Made by a program: the position numbers and the translations under genes. Below the pieces are notes generated by a model that saw nothing but the letters and a program-made list of their open reading frames with translations, had not been told where the DNA came from and did not search any database. 64,000 nucleotides of DNA, from NCBI GenBank assembly GCA_001414325.1, contig LLKB01000001.1, positions 124,001-188,000 of the forward strand, written 5' to 3'. The DNA is from Butyribacter intestini (GTDB lineage: Bacteria; Bacillota; Clostridia; Lachnospirales; Lachnospiraceae). This document shows positions 24,605 through 34,849 of the stretch, in pieces. Positions within the stretch are counted from its first letter, which is position 1. Each line of letters opens with the position of its first letter.

Positions 24605-24625
24605 GTTTGAATAAGGGGGATTAAT

Positions 24626-27136
24626 ATGGATGGAAAAATTTTTGAAAAGCTTATTGAGGTGTCAGAGTGTGCATTCTTTATTTCAAAGCCGGGCGGCGAA
24701 ATGGAAATAACATATGCAAGTAAAAAATTTTATTCAATATTACAATACACAAAAGAGGAGTTTCAGGAGAAGTTCAAAAACAGTCTTATGGCTGTAATCC
24801 TGCCGGAAGAAAAACAGAAAGTTAAAAATCTTATAGCAAGACAGTTTGCAGCCGGCGGTGCAGTAAACATTGAATGTAGGGTAAAAAGAAAAGATGGGAC
24901 TACCGCATGGCTTTCAATTTCAGCGAAAACCCTGTTACATATGTCGGAAAACAGATTTTTCTGTTCCTGCCTGGACATAACAAAATCCAGGAACAATGTT
25001 GAAAATATGTTTAAGGCAAAACATGAGATTGATGTTATCGCAAACAGTATTCCGGGAGGAGTTTTGAAAATCCGTATGAAAGATATGAAGATTCTTTATG
25101 CCAATGACGGATATTATATGTTGTCAGGGTATTCGAGAGCCGAATTTCATATAAATTTTGGAGACTACTGTGATAAAATAATTTATCCTGCTGACATGAA
25201 GATGGTTAAGAGTGTTTTTGGAACGACTGTCGAGAACAATGGTCTTCTTGGTTTTGAGCATCGCATCGTTGGCAAGACCGGTCATACAAAATGGCTTTAT
25301 GTGAACGGCCGCAAGATTGATGATGAGAGCGGTGAGGATGTATATTTATGTGTTCTTATGGATGTTACATCCAGAAAAAGCATGGAGGCAGAGTTTGAGG
25401 AGAATATAAGAAGATTTAAGTATGTCTCAGAGTATCTAAAGGAGACTATGTGGACATATGACATAAATAATAAAACTTTTACGAGGAGTGGAAGTCTCGG
25501 CGAATCTTTTTCAAAAGAAAACTTTTTAAGGACATGGGATGACATGCCTGAGATGCTTGAACTTTTCCATCCGGATGATGCAAAGATATTTGAAAAGAAT
25601 GTAAAAAACAGAATTGAAAATATTGGAAGCAGCCGCTATATATATAGGATAAGAGATAACAGTTCAATGTTTAGAAATGTTGAGATATGTGCCGTGTCTG
25701 TATCTGATAATGGCAATGATAAGCCGGATAAAATTTATACGGTTACCAGACTTGTAGATAATGCCGAAGAAATTTCATCAAGACTCGACCATGAGAGAGA
25801 AGAGATTTCAGAGCGCAACAAGCTTGTAAATATGGCTAAGTCAGCACAGGCACAGGCTGAGGACAATATTACATCACTTATGCCGTATGCTTCATTTATG
25901 AATAAGGCAGAAAAAATTCTTAGTAAGAGAAAAGAAAAAGAGCATTATGCACTTGTATGTGCCGATATAAATGAGTTTAGAAAATTCAGCCATCATTATG
26001 GTTTTTCAATAAGCAACAGGATTTTGGAAGAATTCTCAAAAACACTTCTCAACAATCTTGCAAAAGAGGGTGTTTGCTCACGAGTTGACGGAGATTATTT
26101 TGTATTGCTCACAAAATATGAGAGTCACAAAGAGCTTCTGCGTATGATGTCCGAGATGGTAAGAGCAAGAAATGTTGCTGAGGAAGAAGAAAAGGATGTA
26201 AATATAGAGTTTGGAACTACCACGGGAATTTATCTTGTTCAGGAGTCAGACTGTGAACTGCTTGAAATGCTTGAAAAGGCAGATATGGCAAGAAGAAGTA
26301 TAAAAGGGCTTCGTGGAAACCATTATGCGATATATACCGATGACCTTAAGAGTGAGCAGTTCAAGGAAGAAGAAACAATAAGTGAAGTTTATGATGCGGT
26401 AAGAAATAATGATATAGAGATATGCTATATGCCTAGAATAAAAGGTGACAGGGAAAAGATTGTCGGCTGCAAGGCTGTTCCAAGAGTACAGTTAAAGGAT
26501 GGTCATGTCCTTGAATCTGATGAATTGACAAGACTTATCGAGCGTGGCGGAAAACTGAGCAGTTTTGCATTGGCTACTTTATCGACCGTATGCTGCAGCG
26601 TCGGGGCATGGAAAAAACTTGGAAACAAAATCGTGCCGTTTTCAATAGAAATGACGGCGAGCGAGCTTTCAATACATAATGTTGTCAAAAAAATAGATGA
26701 TATTGTTGTTGAAAAGAACGGACTTGAACCAAAGGATGTTATCATAGAAATTCAGGAGAGGTATCTTGCGGACATGACAACGGTGCTTGAAATGGCAATA
26801 GAGAAGCTGTGCGGCATGGGTTACAATGTAGTTATAAGCAGATTTGGAACAGACCACACGGCTATCCACTCTATCAGAAAGTTAAATGTAACGGGAATCA
26901 AGTTCCACGGAGAGTATTTCAATGAATACATGACATCGGAGAAAGAGTGCATTATATTGAGTAAGACCGTTGAGATGGCAAAGAGTCTTGGTCTAACAGT
27001 TACCTGCGGAGGAATACACACACCTATGCATGAGGAATTTGCCAAAAAGATAGGCTGCGAGATGTTTGAGGGTGATATGTATTACGGTGCAGTCAGGGCA
27101 AATGTATTTGAAAAATGTTTTCTGTCAAATTTATAA
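24626..27136 (+). CDS. PAS-GGDEF-EAL protein with both catalytic motifs degenerate
   Basis: The 836-residue cytoplasmic protein has three PAS-like modules (about 1-130, 135-265, 270-385), a coiled linker, a GGDEF-like domain (about 425-580) and an EAL-like domain (about 590-836). The GGDEF signature is replaced by RVDGDYFVLL, and the EAL motif by GCKAVPRVQ; the later DDFGTG site reads SRFGTDH. It should neither make nor break c-di-GMP, and may act as a sensor scaffold or protein-binding partner of the kinase encoded 21 bp upstream. AAGGGGGA precedes the ATG. Confidence 0.82.
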   Translation: MDGKIFEKLIEVSECAFFISKPGGEMEITYASKKFYSILQYTKEEFQEKFKNSLMAVILPEEKQKVKNLIARQFAAGGAVNIECRVKRKDGTTAWLSISAKTLLHMSENRFFCSCLDITKSRNNVENMFKAKHEIDVIANSIPGGVLKIRMKDMKILYANDGYYMLSGYSRAEFHINFGDYCDKIIYPADMKMVKSVFGTTVENNGLLGFEHRIVGKTGHTKWLYVNGRKIDDESGEDVYLCVLMDVTSRKSMEAEFEENIRRFKYVSEYLKETMWTYDINNKTFTRSGSLGESFSKENFLRTWDDMPEMLELFHPDDAKIFEKNVKNRIENIGSSRYIYRIRDNSSMFRNVEICAVSVSDNGNDKPDKIYTVTRLVDNAEEISSRLDHEREEISERNKLVNMAKSAQAQAEDNITSLMPYASFMNKAEKILSKRKEKEHYALVCADINEFRKFSHHYGFSISNRILEEFSKTLLNNLAKEGVCSRVDGDYFVLLTKYESHKELLRMMSEMVRARNVAEEEEKDVNIEFGTTTGIYLVQESDCELLEMLEKADMARRSIKGLRGNHYAIYTDDLKSEQFKEEETISEVYDAVRNNDIEICYMPRIKGDREKIVGCKAVPRVQLKDGHVLESDELTRLIERGGKLSSFALATLSTVCCSVGAWKKLGNKIVPFSIEMTASELSIHNVVKKIDDIVVEKNGLEPKDVIIEIQERYLADMTTVLEMAIEKLCGMGYNVVISRFGTDHTAIHSIRKLNVTGIKFHGEYFNEYMTSEKECIILSKTVEMAKSLGLTVTCGGIHTPMHEEFAKKIGCEMFEGDMYYGAVRANVFEKCFLSNL

Positions 27137-27155
27137 GAACTGTAATTTTATAAAA

Positions 27156-27200
27156 GGAGTTCCTGATTTTACAGAATAGAGCAATAAGCAGTTGGGACTT
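27156..27200. repeat. diverged copy of the 44652-44695 hairpin
   Basis: ATAGAGCAATAAGCAGTTGG-GACTT closely matches the right arm of the hairpin at 44652-44695; the left arm is diverged, so pairing is weak. It lies just after the PAS-GGDEF-EAL gene. Confidence 0.35.
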
Positions 27201-27274
27201 GTTTATAATAGTGCAGTAGGAAAGAAAAATATTTTTGCTGTTTACATCTGTGGGATGACAGTCAATGTTTCAGG

Positions 27275-27303
27275 TTGCAATATTTCGATAATATGTGTAA
27301 AAT
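27275..27303 (+). promoter_or_regulatory. promoter of serS
   Basis: TTGCAA (27275-27280) and TAAAAT (27298-27303), 17 bp apart. The leader of about 130 bases holds a hairpin, ACGGCTTT (27363-27370) with AAAGCCGT (27386-27393), but no T-box consensus. Confidence 0.65.
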
Positions 27304-27440
27304 AAAATGGATGTCGGGTGACATTTAGGCATGATGCAGCCGGCAGCGAAATTCGTTTATAAACGGCTTTAAAATTTAGCTTTGAAAAGCCGTATGATTA
27401 TGACTATTAAAATGACAAAAGAAGTAAAAGGAGATAAAAA

Positions 27441-28724
27441 ATGATAGACATAAAATTTCTGAGAGAAAATCCGGATATTGTAAAGCAGAATATTAAAAAC
27501 AAATTTCAGGATGACAAACTTCCTTTAGTAGATGAAGTTATAGAGTTCGATGCTAAGTCAAGACAGGCAAAGCAGGATGCAGATGCACTCCGTGCTTCAA
27601 GAAAATCAATTTCAAAAGAAATCGGTGCACTTATGGCTCAGGGTAAGAAAGAAGAAGCTGAGGCAAAGAAAGCAGAAGTTTCAAAGAATGCTGAAAAACT
27701 TGCGGAGTTAGAAGAACTTGAAAAAGAGTATCAGGAAAAAGTAAAAGAGAGAATGATGGTCATTCCAAACATTATCGATCCTAGTGTTCCTATAGGTAAA
27801 GATGACAGCGAAAATGTTGAGATTGAAAAATTTGGTGAGCCTGTTGTTCCTGATTTTGAAGTGCCATATCATACAGAGATTATGGAAAAATTTGATGGTA
27901 TAGACCTTGATGCAGCAGGAAAAGTTGCAGGAAACGGTTTCTATTATCTTATGGGAGATATTGCAAGACTTCATTCAGCAGTTATTTCATATGCCAGAGA
28001 TTTTATGATTGACAGAGGATTCACATATTGCATACCACCATTTATGATTAGAAGTAATGTAGTTACCGGTGTTATGAGCTTTGCTGAGATGGATGCCATG
28101 ATGTACAAGATCGAGGGAGAAGATTTATACCTCATCGGAACAAGTGAACATTCAATGATCGGTAAATTTATCGACACTATTGTTGATGAGAAAGAGCTTC
28201 CAAAGACTCTTACAAGCTATTCACCATGTTTCAGAAAAGAGAAAGGTGCTCATGGTATAGAGGAGCGTGGAGTTTACCGCATACATCAGTTTGAAAAGCA
28301 GGAAATGATAGTTGTATGTAAACCTGAAGAAAGCAAGATGTGGTTTGATAAATTATGGCAGAATACGGTTGACCTGTTCAGAAGTCTTGATATTCCTGTT
28401 CGCACACTTGAGTGCTGTTCAGGAGATCTTGCAGACCTTAAGGTTAAATCTATTGATGTTGAAGCATGGTCACCTCGTCAGAAGAAATACTTCGAGGTTG
28501 GAAGCTGTTCAAATCTTGGTGATGCACAGGCACGCCGCCTTCAGATTCGTGTTCGTGGCGAGAATGGTGAAAAATACTTTGCACACACCCTCAACAATAC
28601 GGTTGTTGCACCACCTAGAATGCTTATCGCATTTCTTGAGAACAATCTTCAGGCAGATGGAAATGTCCGTATTCCTGAGGCACTCAGACCGTATATGGGT
28701 GGCAAGGAGTTTTTAGGTAAATAA
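27441..28724 (+). CDS. serS: seryl-tRNA synthetase
   Basis: The 427-residue class II synthetase has the N-terminal tRNA-binding coiled coil (about 25-110), motif 2 in SPCFRKEKGAHGIEERGVYR and motif 3 in PRMLIAFLENN. Length and layout are standard. It charges tRNA-Ser and tRNA-Sec with serine. AAGGAG precedes the ATG. Its own promoter is visible, and no T-box leader, which often controls serS in this phylum, was found. Confidence 0.95.
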   Translation: MIDIKFLRENPDIVKQNIKNKFQDDKLPLVDEVIEFDAKSRQAKQDADALRASRKSISKEIGALMAQGKKEEAEAKKAEVSKNAEKLAELEELEKEYQEKVKERMMVIPNIIDPSVPIGKDDSENVEIEKFGEPVVPDFEVPYHTEIMEKFDGIDLDAAGKVAGNGFYYLMGDIARLHSAVISYARDFMIDRGFTYCIPPFMIRSNVVTGVMSFAEMDAMMYKIEGEDLYLIGTSEHSMIGKFIDTIVDEKELPKTLTSYSPCFRKEKGAHGIEERGVYRIHQFEKQEMIVVCKPEESKMWFDKLWQNTVDLFRSLDIPVRTLECCSGDLADLKVKSIDVEAWSPRQKKYFEVGSCSNLGDAQARRLQIRVRGENGEKYFAHTLNNTVVAPPRMLIAFLENNLQADGNVRIPEALRPYMGGKEFLGK

Positions 28725-28827
28725 TCATAACATTTAGATTTGTTTTATTGCAGACCGTAATGTTACATCTATAAGGTATGTCATTGTCTGCATATACTAT
28801 ACAGCAGATGAATTGGAGGGATTGCAC

Positions 28828-29265
28828 ATGACACTTGACAGAAAAGACTTTAAGAAAAAGCTGGATGAAAATGTGCATGAATGTGCACAGTGTGGTCGTA
28901 TATTAAATAAGGTGTATAAGGATGACCTTTGTCCGGAGTGCAAGGATTTGAATTTGTTTGCGGAAGTAAAAGATTATATCCGGGAAAATGAAGTAAAAGA
29001 AATAGATGTTGCAGAACATTTTGGAATACCTGTTTCAAAAGTCCGCAGATGGATAAAAGAAGGTCGTATTCAGTATAAAGAAGGGGAAAATATTACACCA
29101 ATTCATTGTCAGATATGTGGAAAAACCATAGATTTTGGTTCTGTATGTCCTGAATGTAGAAGGAAAAATGGTCTTCACATATATGCAAAAAAATCTTATA
29201 GTGATGATGATATACAAAGTGCAATGAGATTTTTAGGTAAAAGTGAAGAGGGCAAAAGATATTAG
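28828..29265 (+). CDS. zinc-ribbon and HTH protein, YvyF-like
   Basis: The 145-residue protein has an N-terminal zinc ribbon (CAQCGR...CPEC, about residues 15-37), a helix-turn-helix-like middle (EIDVAEHFGIPVSKVRRWIK, about 56-75) and a second ribbon (CQICGKTIDFGSVCPEC, about 94-110). This order resembles the flagellar-operon protein YvyF. Start ATG 28828 follows GGAGGG; a frame from 28813 is possible. The family role is unsettled, with links to flagellar gene control. It is followed by a strong terminator. Confidence 0.6.
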   Translation: MTLDRKDFKKKLDENVHECAQCGRILNKVYKDDLCPECKDLNLFAEVKDYIRENEVKEIDVAEHFGIPVSKVRRWIKEGRIQYKEGENITPIHCQICGKTIDFGSVCPECRRKNGLHIYAKKSYSDDDIQSAMRFLGKSEEGKRY

Positions 29266-29275
29266 TATAAAGAAT

Positions 29276-29317
29276 AAAAAAGAAGCAGTGCGTTTTTTTT
29301 CGTGCTGCTTCTTTTTT
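29276..29317 (+). terminator. strong bidirectional terminator
   Basis: A 13-bp stem, AAAAAAGAAGCAG (29276-29288) with CTGCTTCTTTTTT (29305-29317). Confidence 0.9.
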
Positions 29318-29554
29318 AATGTAGTAAAATGCTAGTAATGTAATGCCAATGAGAATTGCTTTGCTATTTTATATTCAAATTGTATAACAAATTGCACAAA
29401 ACAGCACTGATTTCTGTGGCTTTTTATAAATGTAAGAAATGATATGATAGATTTAGATTTCAAATGTTTTGTATTGATTGCAGCAATATTTTGTGGATAT
29501 ATATTGCGTCAAAGTCAGCTTATATATCGTTATAAATAAATAAGCAGGTTGTTT

Positions 29555-29605
29555 GCTGAATTGATTATATGCTGTGTTAATCATTGATTATGACAGTTTT
29601 ACAAA
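29555..29605. repeat. partial family C repeat
   Basis: TGATTATATGCTGTGTTAAT matches the conserved inner part of family C repeats at 37223 and 41429. Clear inverted ends are missing. It sits in the 376-bp spacer 29266-29641, which otherwise holds the terminator above and no gene. Confidence 0.4.
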
Positions 29606-29641
29606 CACAAAAAAGCATAATGAAAAAAGGGGAGGAGTAAA

Positions 29642-32161
29642 ATGATAAGATTAGAGAATATATACAAATATTACTATTCTGAGTCATCGGTCACACAGGC
29701 ACTCAGAAATGTAAATCTTGAATTTTCAAAAGGTGAGTTTGTTGCCATTACCGGAGAGAGTGGCAGTGGAAAGACGACGCTTTTAAATGTGATAAGTGGT
29801 ATTGATACATACGACGAGGGCGAGATGTATGTCAATGGACAGCCTACATTCCAATATGATGATGACGACTGGGAGGCGTACCGCCGAAATAAGATAGGCT
29901 TTGTCTTCCAGAATTACAATCTTATAGGTCACTATACCGTACTCGACAATATGATAAGTGCACTCCTTATACTCGGTGTCGGCGAGAAGAAAGCAGAGAA
30001 AAAGGCGTTAAAATATCTTGAGAAAGTCGGACTGAAAGGTTTTGAGAAAAGCAGGGCTTCAAAACTTTCAAGCGGTCAGAAACAGAGACTTGCCATCGCA
30101 AGAGCACTTGCAAAAGAGACGGATATTATCATGGCGGATGAGCCGACAGGAAACCTTGACAGCGAGACTGGACTTCAGATAATAAAACTTTTGGCTGAAT
30201 TATCAAAAGAAAAACTTGTTATCATGGTAACTCACAATTATGAACAGGCACAGGACTATGTGACGAGAAAGGTTAAGATACATGATGGTGAGATAGTGCT
30301 TGATGTGGCAGTAAATACGGATAAGAGGATAAATTATAAAGCTGAACAGCCGAGTGATGATAAAAATGCGGATGCCGGGGAAAAATTAGGAAATCAGCCG
30401 AAAAACACACAGGTAGATTTAAATCAAAAGAGGAAAGAAGAAAACAGCATCGCAAGGTATTTTGCGTGGAAAAACTTTTCTACACAAAAATTAAGAGGGC
30501 TGTTGTTTATAGTGTTTTTTATGGTTGTTTCAACTGCATCATTCTTGTTTTTAGGTCAGATATATTCCAATATTGATGATTCATCAACAAAAAAATATGA
30601 CGATTCAGTTTATTATAACGGTGATAAGACGAGAATATCCGTGAGGAAAAAAGACGGAACATCTTTTAATAAGAGTGATATAGAAAAACTGAATAAGATA
30701 AAATATGTAAAAAATACAGATATATGCGACAAGGCAGATGATATAAATTATTACTGCGAGGAGGGAAAGGATTATAAATATTCATATGGTGCGGTAGAGT
30801 CAGATGGTTCATCATATGGTGCATTGGATCCGGATGATTCATCATCTTCATATAGCATCCGTACACAGTCGGAGAACAACTGGACATTTGCAAAAGGTAT
30901 TAAAAAAGCTGTAAAACAGGATATGAATGTTAATTTTATCAAAAAAAATAAGTTTATGAGGTCGGTTAGCTGCATTACAAAATCAGACCTTGTGAAAGGA
31001 AGTCTTCCAAAGAAAAACAACGAGGTTGTCGTATATTCAAAGGACAGTTCAGTAGTCGGAACGACGAAGAGGTTTTATTTTACGGCAAAAAACATTTGGG
31101 GAATGGACGGATATTACTACGAGGATATGAAAATTACAGGTTGCCTTAAGGAAGAGACAGAGCAGGCATATTTTGCTGAAAGTCTTTGTAATATGCTTTC
31201 ATCATCGGCTGATGGAGCAAAATTTAAGATTGATTTTATGTATGATACAAAGACAGACAGTTATCAGGGAAGTTACAAATTGATTCCGATATACAGTGAA
31301 ACAAGGGATAACCTGTATGACAGTAGTGCGGACATGACTGAGGATGAGGACACAAAAGACAGAGATTATGATTATAGGAATGGAGTGCCATCCGGCGAAA
31401 AAGCAAGAGCTTCATGCAATACACAGGTTACATTAAATAATTTAGGTACTTATGATGAAACATACGATGAAGATGCAACTGCGATGATGGGAACAGACAG
31501 ACTTACCATCACCAAAAAAGATAAAAATGGTGAGCTGACAGGAGAGAGTGATAAGCTTGTGCTTGAAGTGACAAAAGAAGTGACTGATTATTCGGACAGG
31601 TTTATAGAAATTTCAAAGCATCTTTATTATAAGTATTTCAAGAATGAGAGCAATCAGGCAGCGGTTTATATCAGCAATTATGCAAAGACGGATAAAGTTA
31701 TAAAAAGTATTGAAAAGCTTGATAAAAACTATGAGGCTGTAAGTGCCTATAGAATGTCACTTGGAGAATATAATGATGAAAAAGTATCAGAGCGGCTTGT
31801 AACACTTGGAATAGCACTTGGAGTTCTTGTAATGCTTATTATACTTGAAATATTTATTCTTCGTTCACTCATGAAGATTAAGATTAAAGATTATTTTGTA
31901 CTTAAATTTATAGGTATGAAGTTAAATACGATAAACAAGATAAGTATTATGGAAATGTTTTCGTATTGTGCGGTCACGATTGTTTTTGTGATAGTGGCGG
32001 CAAATATTATCGCATTGTGCGGCAGCCGTGTAATGATTGATATGCTTGCCTATTATACGATACCATTTTATCTGATTTTTATAGTGTATAATCTTATCTT
32101 GTGTGGTGTTACGGTAAAAGCGTTTAATAAGTTACTTGTACAACGAATGATTAAGAATTGA
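29642..32161 (+). CDS. fused ABC transporter, MacB-type (ATPase plus FtsX-like permease)
   Basis: The 839-residue protein starts with an ATPase of about 225 residues: Walker A GESGSGKTT, Q-loop FVFQNYNL, signature LSSGQKQRL, Walker B IIMADEPTGN. A linker leads to one membrane span (about 280-300), a large extracytoplasmic domain (about 305-715) and three C-terminal spans, the MacB/FtsX layout in which ATPase and permease are joined. Such proteins move signals or peptides and lipoproteins rather than import solutes. The extracytoplasmic part is rich in Asp, Ser and Tyr. GGGGAGGAG precedes the ATG. A second transporter of the same design follows. Confidence 0.85.
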   Translation: MIRLENIYKYYYSESSVTQALRNVNLEFSKGEFVAITGESGSGKTTLLNVISGIDTYDEGEMYVNGQPTFQYDDDDWEAYRRNKIGFVFQNYNLIGHYTVLDNMISALLILGVGEKKAEKKALKYLEKVGLKGFEKSRASKLSSGQKQRLAIARALAKETDIIMADEPTGNLDSETGLQIIKLLAELSKEKLVIMVTHNYEQAQDYVTRKVKIHDGEIVLDVAVNTDKRINYKAEQPSDDKNADAGEKLGNQPKNTQVDLNQKRKEENSIARYFAWKNFSTQKLRGLLFIVFFMVVSTASFLFLGQIYSNIDDSSTKKYDDSVYYNGDKTRISVRKKDGTSFNKSDIEKLNKIKYVKNTDICDKADDINYYCEEGKDYKYSYGAVESDGSSYGALDPDDSSSSYSIRTQSENNWTFAKGIKKAVKQDMNVNFIKKNKFMRSVSCITKSDLVKGSLPKKNNEVVVYSKDSSVVGTTKRFYFTAKNIWGMDGYYYEDMKITGCLKEETEQAYFAESLCNMLSSSADGAKFKIDFMYDTKTDSYQGSYKLIPIYSETRDNLYDSSADMTEDEDTKDRDYDYRNGVPSGEKARASCNTQVTLNNLGTYDETYDEDATAMMGTDRLTITKKDKNGELTGESDKLVLEVTKEVTDYSDRFIEISKHLYYKYFKNESNQAAVYISNYAKTDKVIKSIEKLDKNYEAVSAYRMSLGEYNDEKVSERLVTLGIALGVLVMLIILEIFILRSLMKIKIKDYFVLKFIGMKLNTINKISIMEMFSYCAVTIVFVIVAANIIALCGSRVMIDMLAYYTIPFYLIFIVYNLILCGVTVKAFNKLLVQRMIKN

Positions 32162-32163
32162 TG

Positions 32164-32206
32164 TATGAGCAGGCAGAAGAACGGATTGCAAATATCGGCA
32201 TGACTT
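32164..32206. repeat. family B dispersed repeat
   Basis: ATGAGCAGGCAGAAG then CGGATTGCAAATATC then GCATGACT matches the family B consensus. It fills the spacer between the two transporter genes. Confidence 0.6.
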
Positions 32207-32228
32207 GTACCGGAGGGAGGCTTGAAGG

Positions 32229-34799
32229 ATGATCAGAGTTAAAAAATTAAATAAATATTTTAATAAAGGAAAAAATAATGAACTCCATGTGTTAAATGAT
32301 ATAAATCTGGAGTTTGAAAATAATGGACTTGTCGTAATCTTAGGTGAGAGCGGTTCGGGAAAAACAACGCTTTTAAATACGATAGGCGGACTTGATGTGT
32401 TTGCCGATGGTGAGATAGATTATGACGGTGAGACTGTAAACAGATATTCGCCAAAGAAGATAGAAAAAATAAGAAATGACAAATTCGGATATATATTTCA
32501 AAATTATTATCTTTTGATGGATAACTCTGTTGAGTATAATGTAAAACTTGCACTTAGCGTTTATGATATGACGGATGAGGAGAAGCAGGAGCGGACGGAG
32601 TATGTTCTGGATGCCTTAAATATGGGGCGTTACAAAAAGAAACTTGTCTCCGAACTTTCAGGTGGACAGCAGCAGAGAGTATCTATAGCAAGAGCACTTG
32701 TAAAAGCACCATCAATAATACTTGCCGATGAGCCGACTGGAAATCTCGATGAAGAAAACACGATAAACACTATGAGTCTTTTGAGAAATATCTCAAAGGA
32801 ATGTCTTGTAATAGTTGTATCACACGAAAAACGCATATCAAAATTTTTTGCTGACAGGATAATCGAGATACAGGACGGACAGGTAAAGAAAGATTATAAA
32901 AATAAAGCTACAAAAAGCTATGAAAAGGCGGACGACTCTAATATATATTTAAGAGAGCTTTCAAAAGAGAGCATGGAAAATGATGATTTTAGGATAAATA
33001 TATATAAGGACAGCCGGCAGATAAAGGGTAATGCGGATAAAGAAAATAGTAAAATAATATCCGGAGAAAATATAAGTGAAAAAATAAAAACTGTGGCTGC
33101 ACAAGATAAGGAAAATCAAGGGAATGAAATAAAAAATGAGACTGACAAGATAGTGCTCAATTTTGCATGGAAAGACGGAAAACTCTACATACAAAATCTT
33201 TCTGACACAGAGATAGCTTTTGAAGGGGAGGAGTCAGGTTGTCAGATGGTGGATGACAAAAAGCCACAGATAGACATAAGCAGTGTCGATGAGATAGATT
33301 ATTCGCTTGAAAAGCCAAAAGCAGGCAGAACTGCAAAGCTTCCGTTTAGGGAGATAGTAAAAATGGCGAGAGAAAATTTAAAACTTCTCGGAAAAAAACA
33401 GGCATTTATGATAGGAACGCTTTTGATGGTATCAGTGCTGTTATCCGTAGGTGCGGCGGATTTTACAAATCGTATGTCGATAGATAAACAGAGTGTTGTG
33501 AAAAGTGATTCTCATGTTGTTACGGTGCAGTTAAGTCCGGTGGAGGGGGTTTTTGACGATCAGCTCAATAAAGCGGCGAAAGATTTTATCGGAAAAATAA
33601 AGCAGGAAAACAAATATTCAGATATATTTATTTCTGCAAATTGCGATATGGCGGTAAAATATAACGGATACAGTCAGCTTGGGGGAAGTGTTGCAAAACT
33701 TAGCGGATATTCGTTTATTTCAAATAAACATTTGAAAAAATCATCACTTATATGTGGAAAAATGCCGGAAAACAGGGATGAAGCGGTAGTCGATAAATGG
33801 GTGCTTGAAAACTTTATGAAATCGGATAGTGCCATAGCACCGTTATACAAAAAAGTTGATGATTTTATCGGAACAACGATAATATCACCGGCAAATCAGA
33901 TTGAGTTTAAGATAACAGGAGTGTCCGACACAGGAGAACCGGATATATTTGTTGAAGAAAATAAACTGCTAGGTCTTTCATATTCTGCTATGAATCTTGC
34001 TTCACTTGATGAGATGAAACGGATTTATGCGGATAAAAAAGGCAGTGGAATAAAATCAGATACTAAGCTTGAAAGCAAAAAAGTGCTTGCGAGAAAATCC
34101 ATATATAATCAGGATAAGATGATGGGTTCATTTTTGTTTACGGATCAGAGGTATGGAACATTTGAGATTGTAGGGTATTTCGATGATGATATAAATGTAG
34201 ATTATATTGCAAATGAGCAGGACTGCGAAAATATACGAACTACCTATAATGCATATTCAAAGTCATTTGATGTTTATACTGATGATGTAGACGGTGCGAT
34301 AAAATATTTAAAGAAAAAAGCATCAGCTTACAGAAAAAAATATTTTACGGCGAGTGTAAAATGCCAATACAATAATCAGCTTAATAAATATAGGGAAAAG
34401 CGTAAAATGAATGTTGGTACAAAAAATATTGTCACAATCGCACTTGCGGTACTTGCATTTATAATGATATACTTTTCAATAAAATCAAATGCTGTTTCGA
34501 GAATAGAAGAACTGACGGTTTACAGACTTCTTGGAATAGAAAAGGGAAGCATACTACAGGCATATGTACTCGAAATGATGATGCTTTGTGCATACACCGT
34601 ACTGCCGGGGGCATTGATAACAAGCAGTATTATAAAATTTATGGCACAAGTGCCATCGCTTCAGATAAAAATGATATATCCGTGGTGGGCGGTTCTGCTG
34701 CTGATAATCATTATTTTTGCAATAAACATAATACTCAGCATACTTCCGGTAAACAAGATAATATCAAGGCCACCTGCAGAACTTGCGGTAAAGGACTGA
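32229..34799 (+). CDS. second fused MacB-type ABC transporter
   Basis: The 856-residue paralogue of the upstream gene has Walker A GESGSGKTT, FIFQNYY-type Q-loop (YIFQNYY), signature LSGGQQQRV and Walker B IILADEPTGN. A long charged linker with an insertion (about 225-375) precedes the first membrane span (about 395-412); an extracytoplasmic domain and three spans (about 735-850) follow, ending in ILPVNKIISRPPAELAV. The pair may form a heterodimer. GGAGGGAGG precedes the ATG. Its 3' end abuts the next gene within 50 bp. Confidence 0.85.
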   Translation: MIRVKKLNKYFNKGKNNELHVLNDINLEFENNGLVVILGESGSGKTTLLNTIGGLDVFADGEIDYDGETVNRYSPKKIEKIRNDKFGYIFQNYYLLMDNSVEYNVKLALSVYDMTDEEKQERTEYVLDALNMGRYKKKLVSELSGGQQQRVSIARALVKAPSIILADEPTGNLDEENTINTMSLLRNISKECLVIVVSHEKRISKFFADRIIEIQDGQVKKDYKNKATKSYEKADDSNIYLRELSKESMENDDFRINIYKDSRQIKGNADKENSKIISGENISEKIKTVAAQDKENQGNEIKNETDKIVLNFAWKDGKLYIQNLSDTEIAFEGEESGCQMVDDKKPQIDISSVDEIDYSLEKPKAGRTAKLPFREIVKMARENLKLLGKKQAFMIGTLLMVSVLLSVGAADFTNRMSIDKQSVVKSDSHVVTVQLSPVEGVFDDQLNKAAKDFIGKIKQENKYSDIFISANCDMAVKYNGYSQLGGSVAKLSGYSFISNKHLKKSSLICGKMPENRDEAVVDKWVLENFMKSDSAIAPLYKKVDDFIGTTIISPANQIEFKITGVSDTGEPDIFVEENKLLGLSYSAMNLASLDEMKRIYADKKGSGIKSDTKLESKKVLARKSIYNQDKMMGSFLFTDQRYGTFEIVGYFDDDINVDYIANEQDCENIRTTYNAYSKSFDVYTDDVDGAIKYLKKKASAYRKKYFTASVKCQYNNQLNKYREKRKMNVGTKNIVTIALAVLAFIMIYFSIKSNAVSRIEELTVYRLLGIEKGSILQAYVLEMMMLCAYTVLPGALITSSIIKFMAQVPSLQIKMIYPWWAVLLLIIIIFAINIILSILPVNKIISRPPAELAVKD

Positions 34800-34849
34800 T
34801 GGATATGCAGCGAAGAAAGAATAAAGATAAAAGAAAGGAAATCAAAGAC

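Noticed and set aside
24626-27136. Active diguanylate cyclase or phosphodiesterase
   Set aside because: Both signature motifs are altered at catalytic residues.
27310-27440. T-box leader of serS
   Set aside because: No T-box bound sequence (AGGGTGG-ACCGCG type) or matching stem was found.
34586-34849. Long N-terminal extension of the C_GCAxxG_C_C protein
   Set aside because: It overlaps the end of the ABC transporter gene in another frame and has no start signal; ATG 34850 has one.
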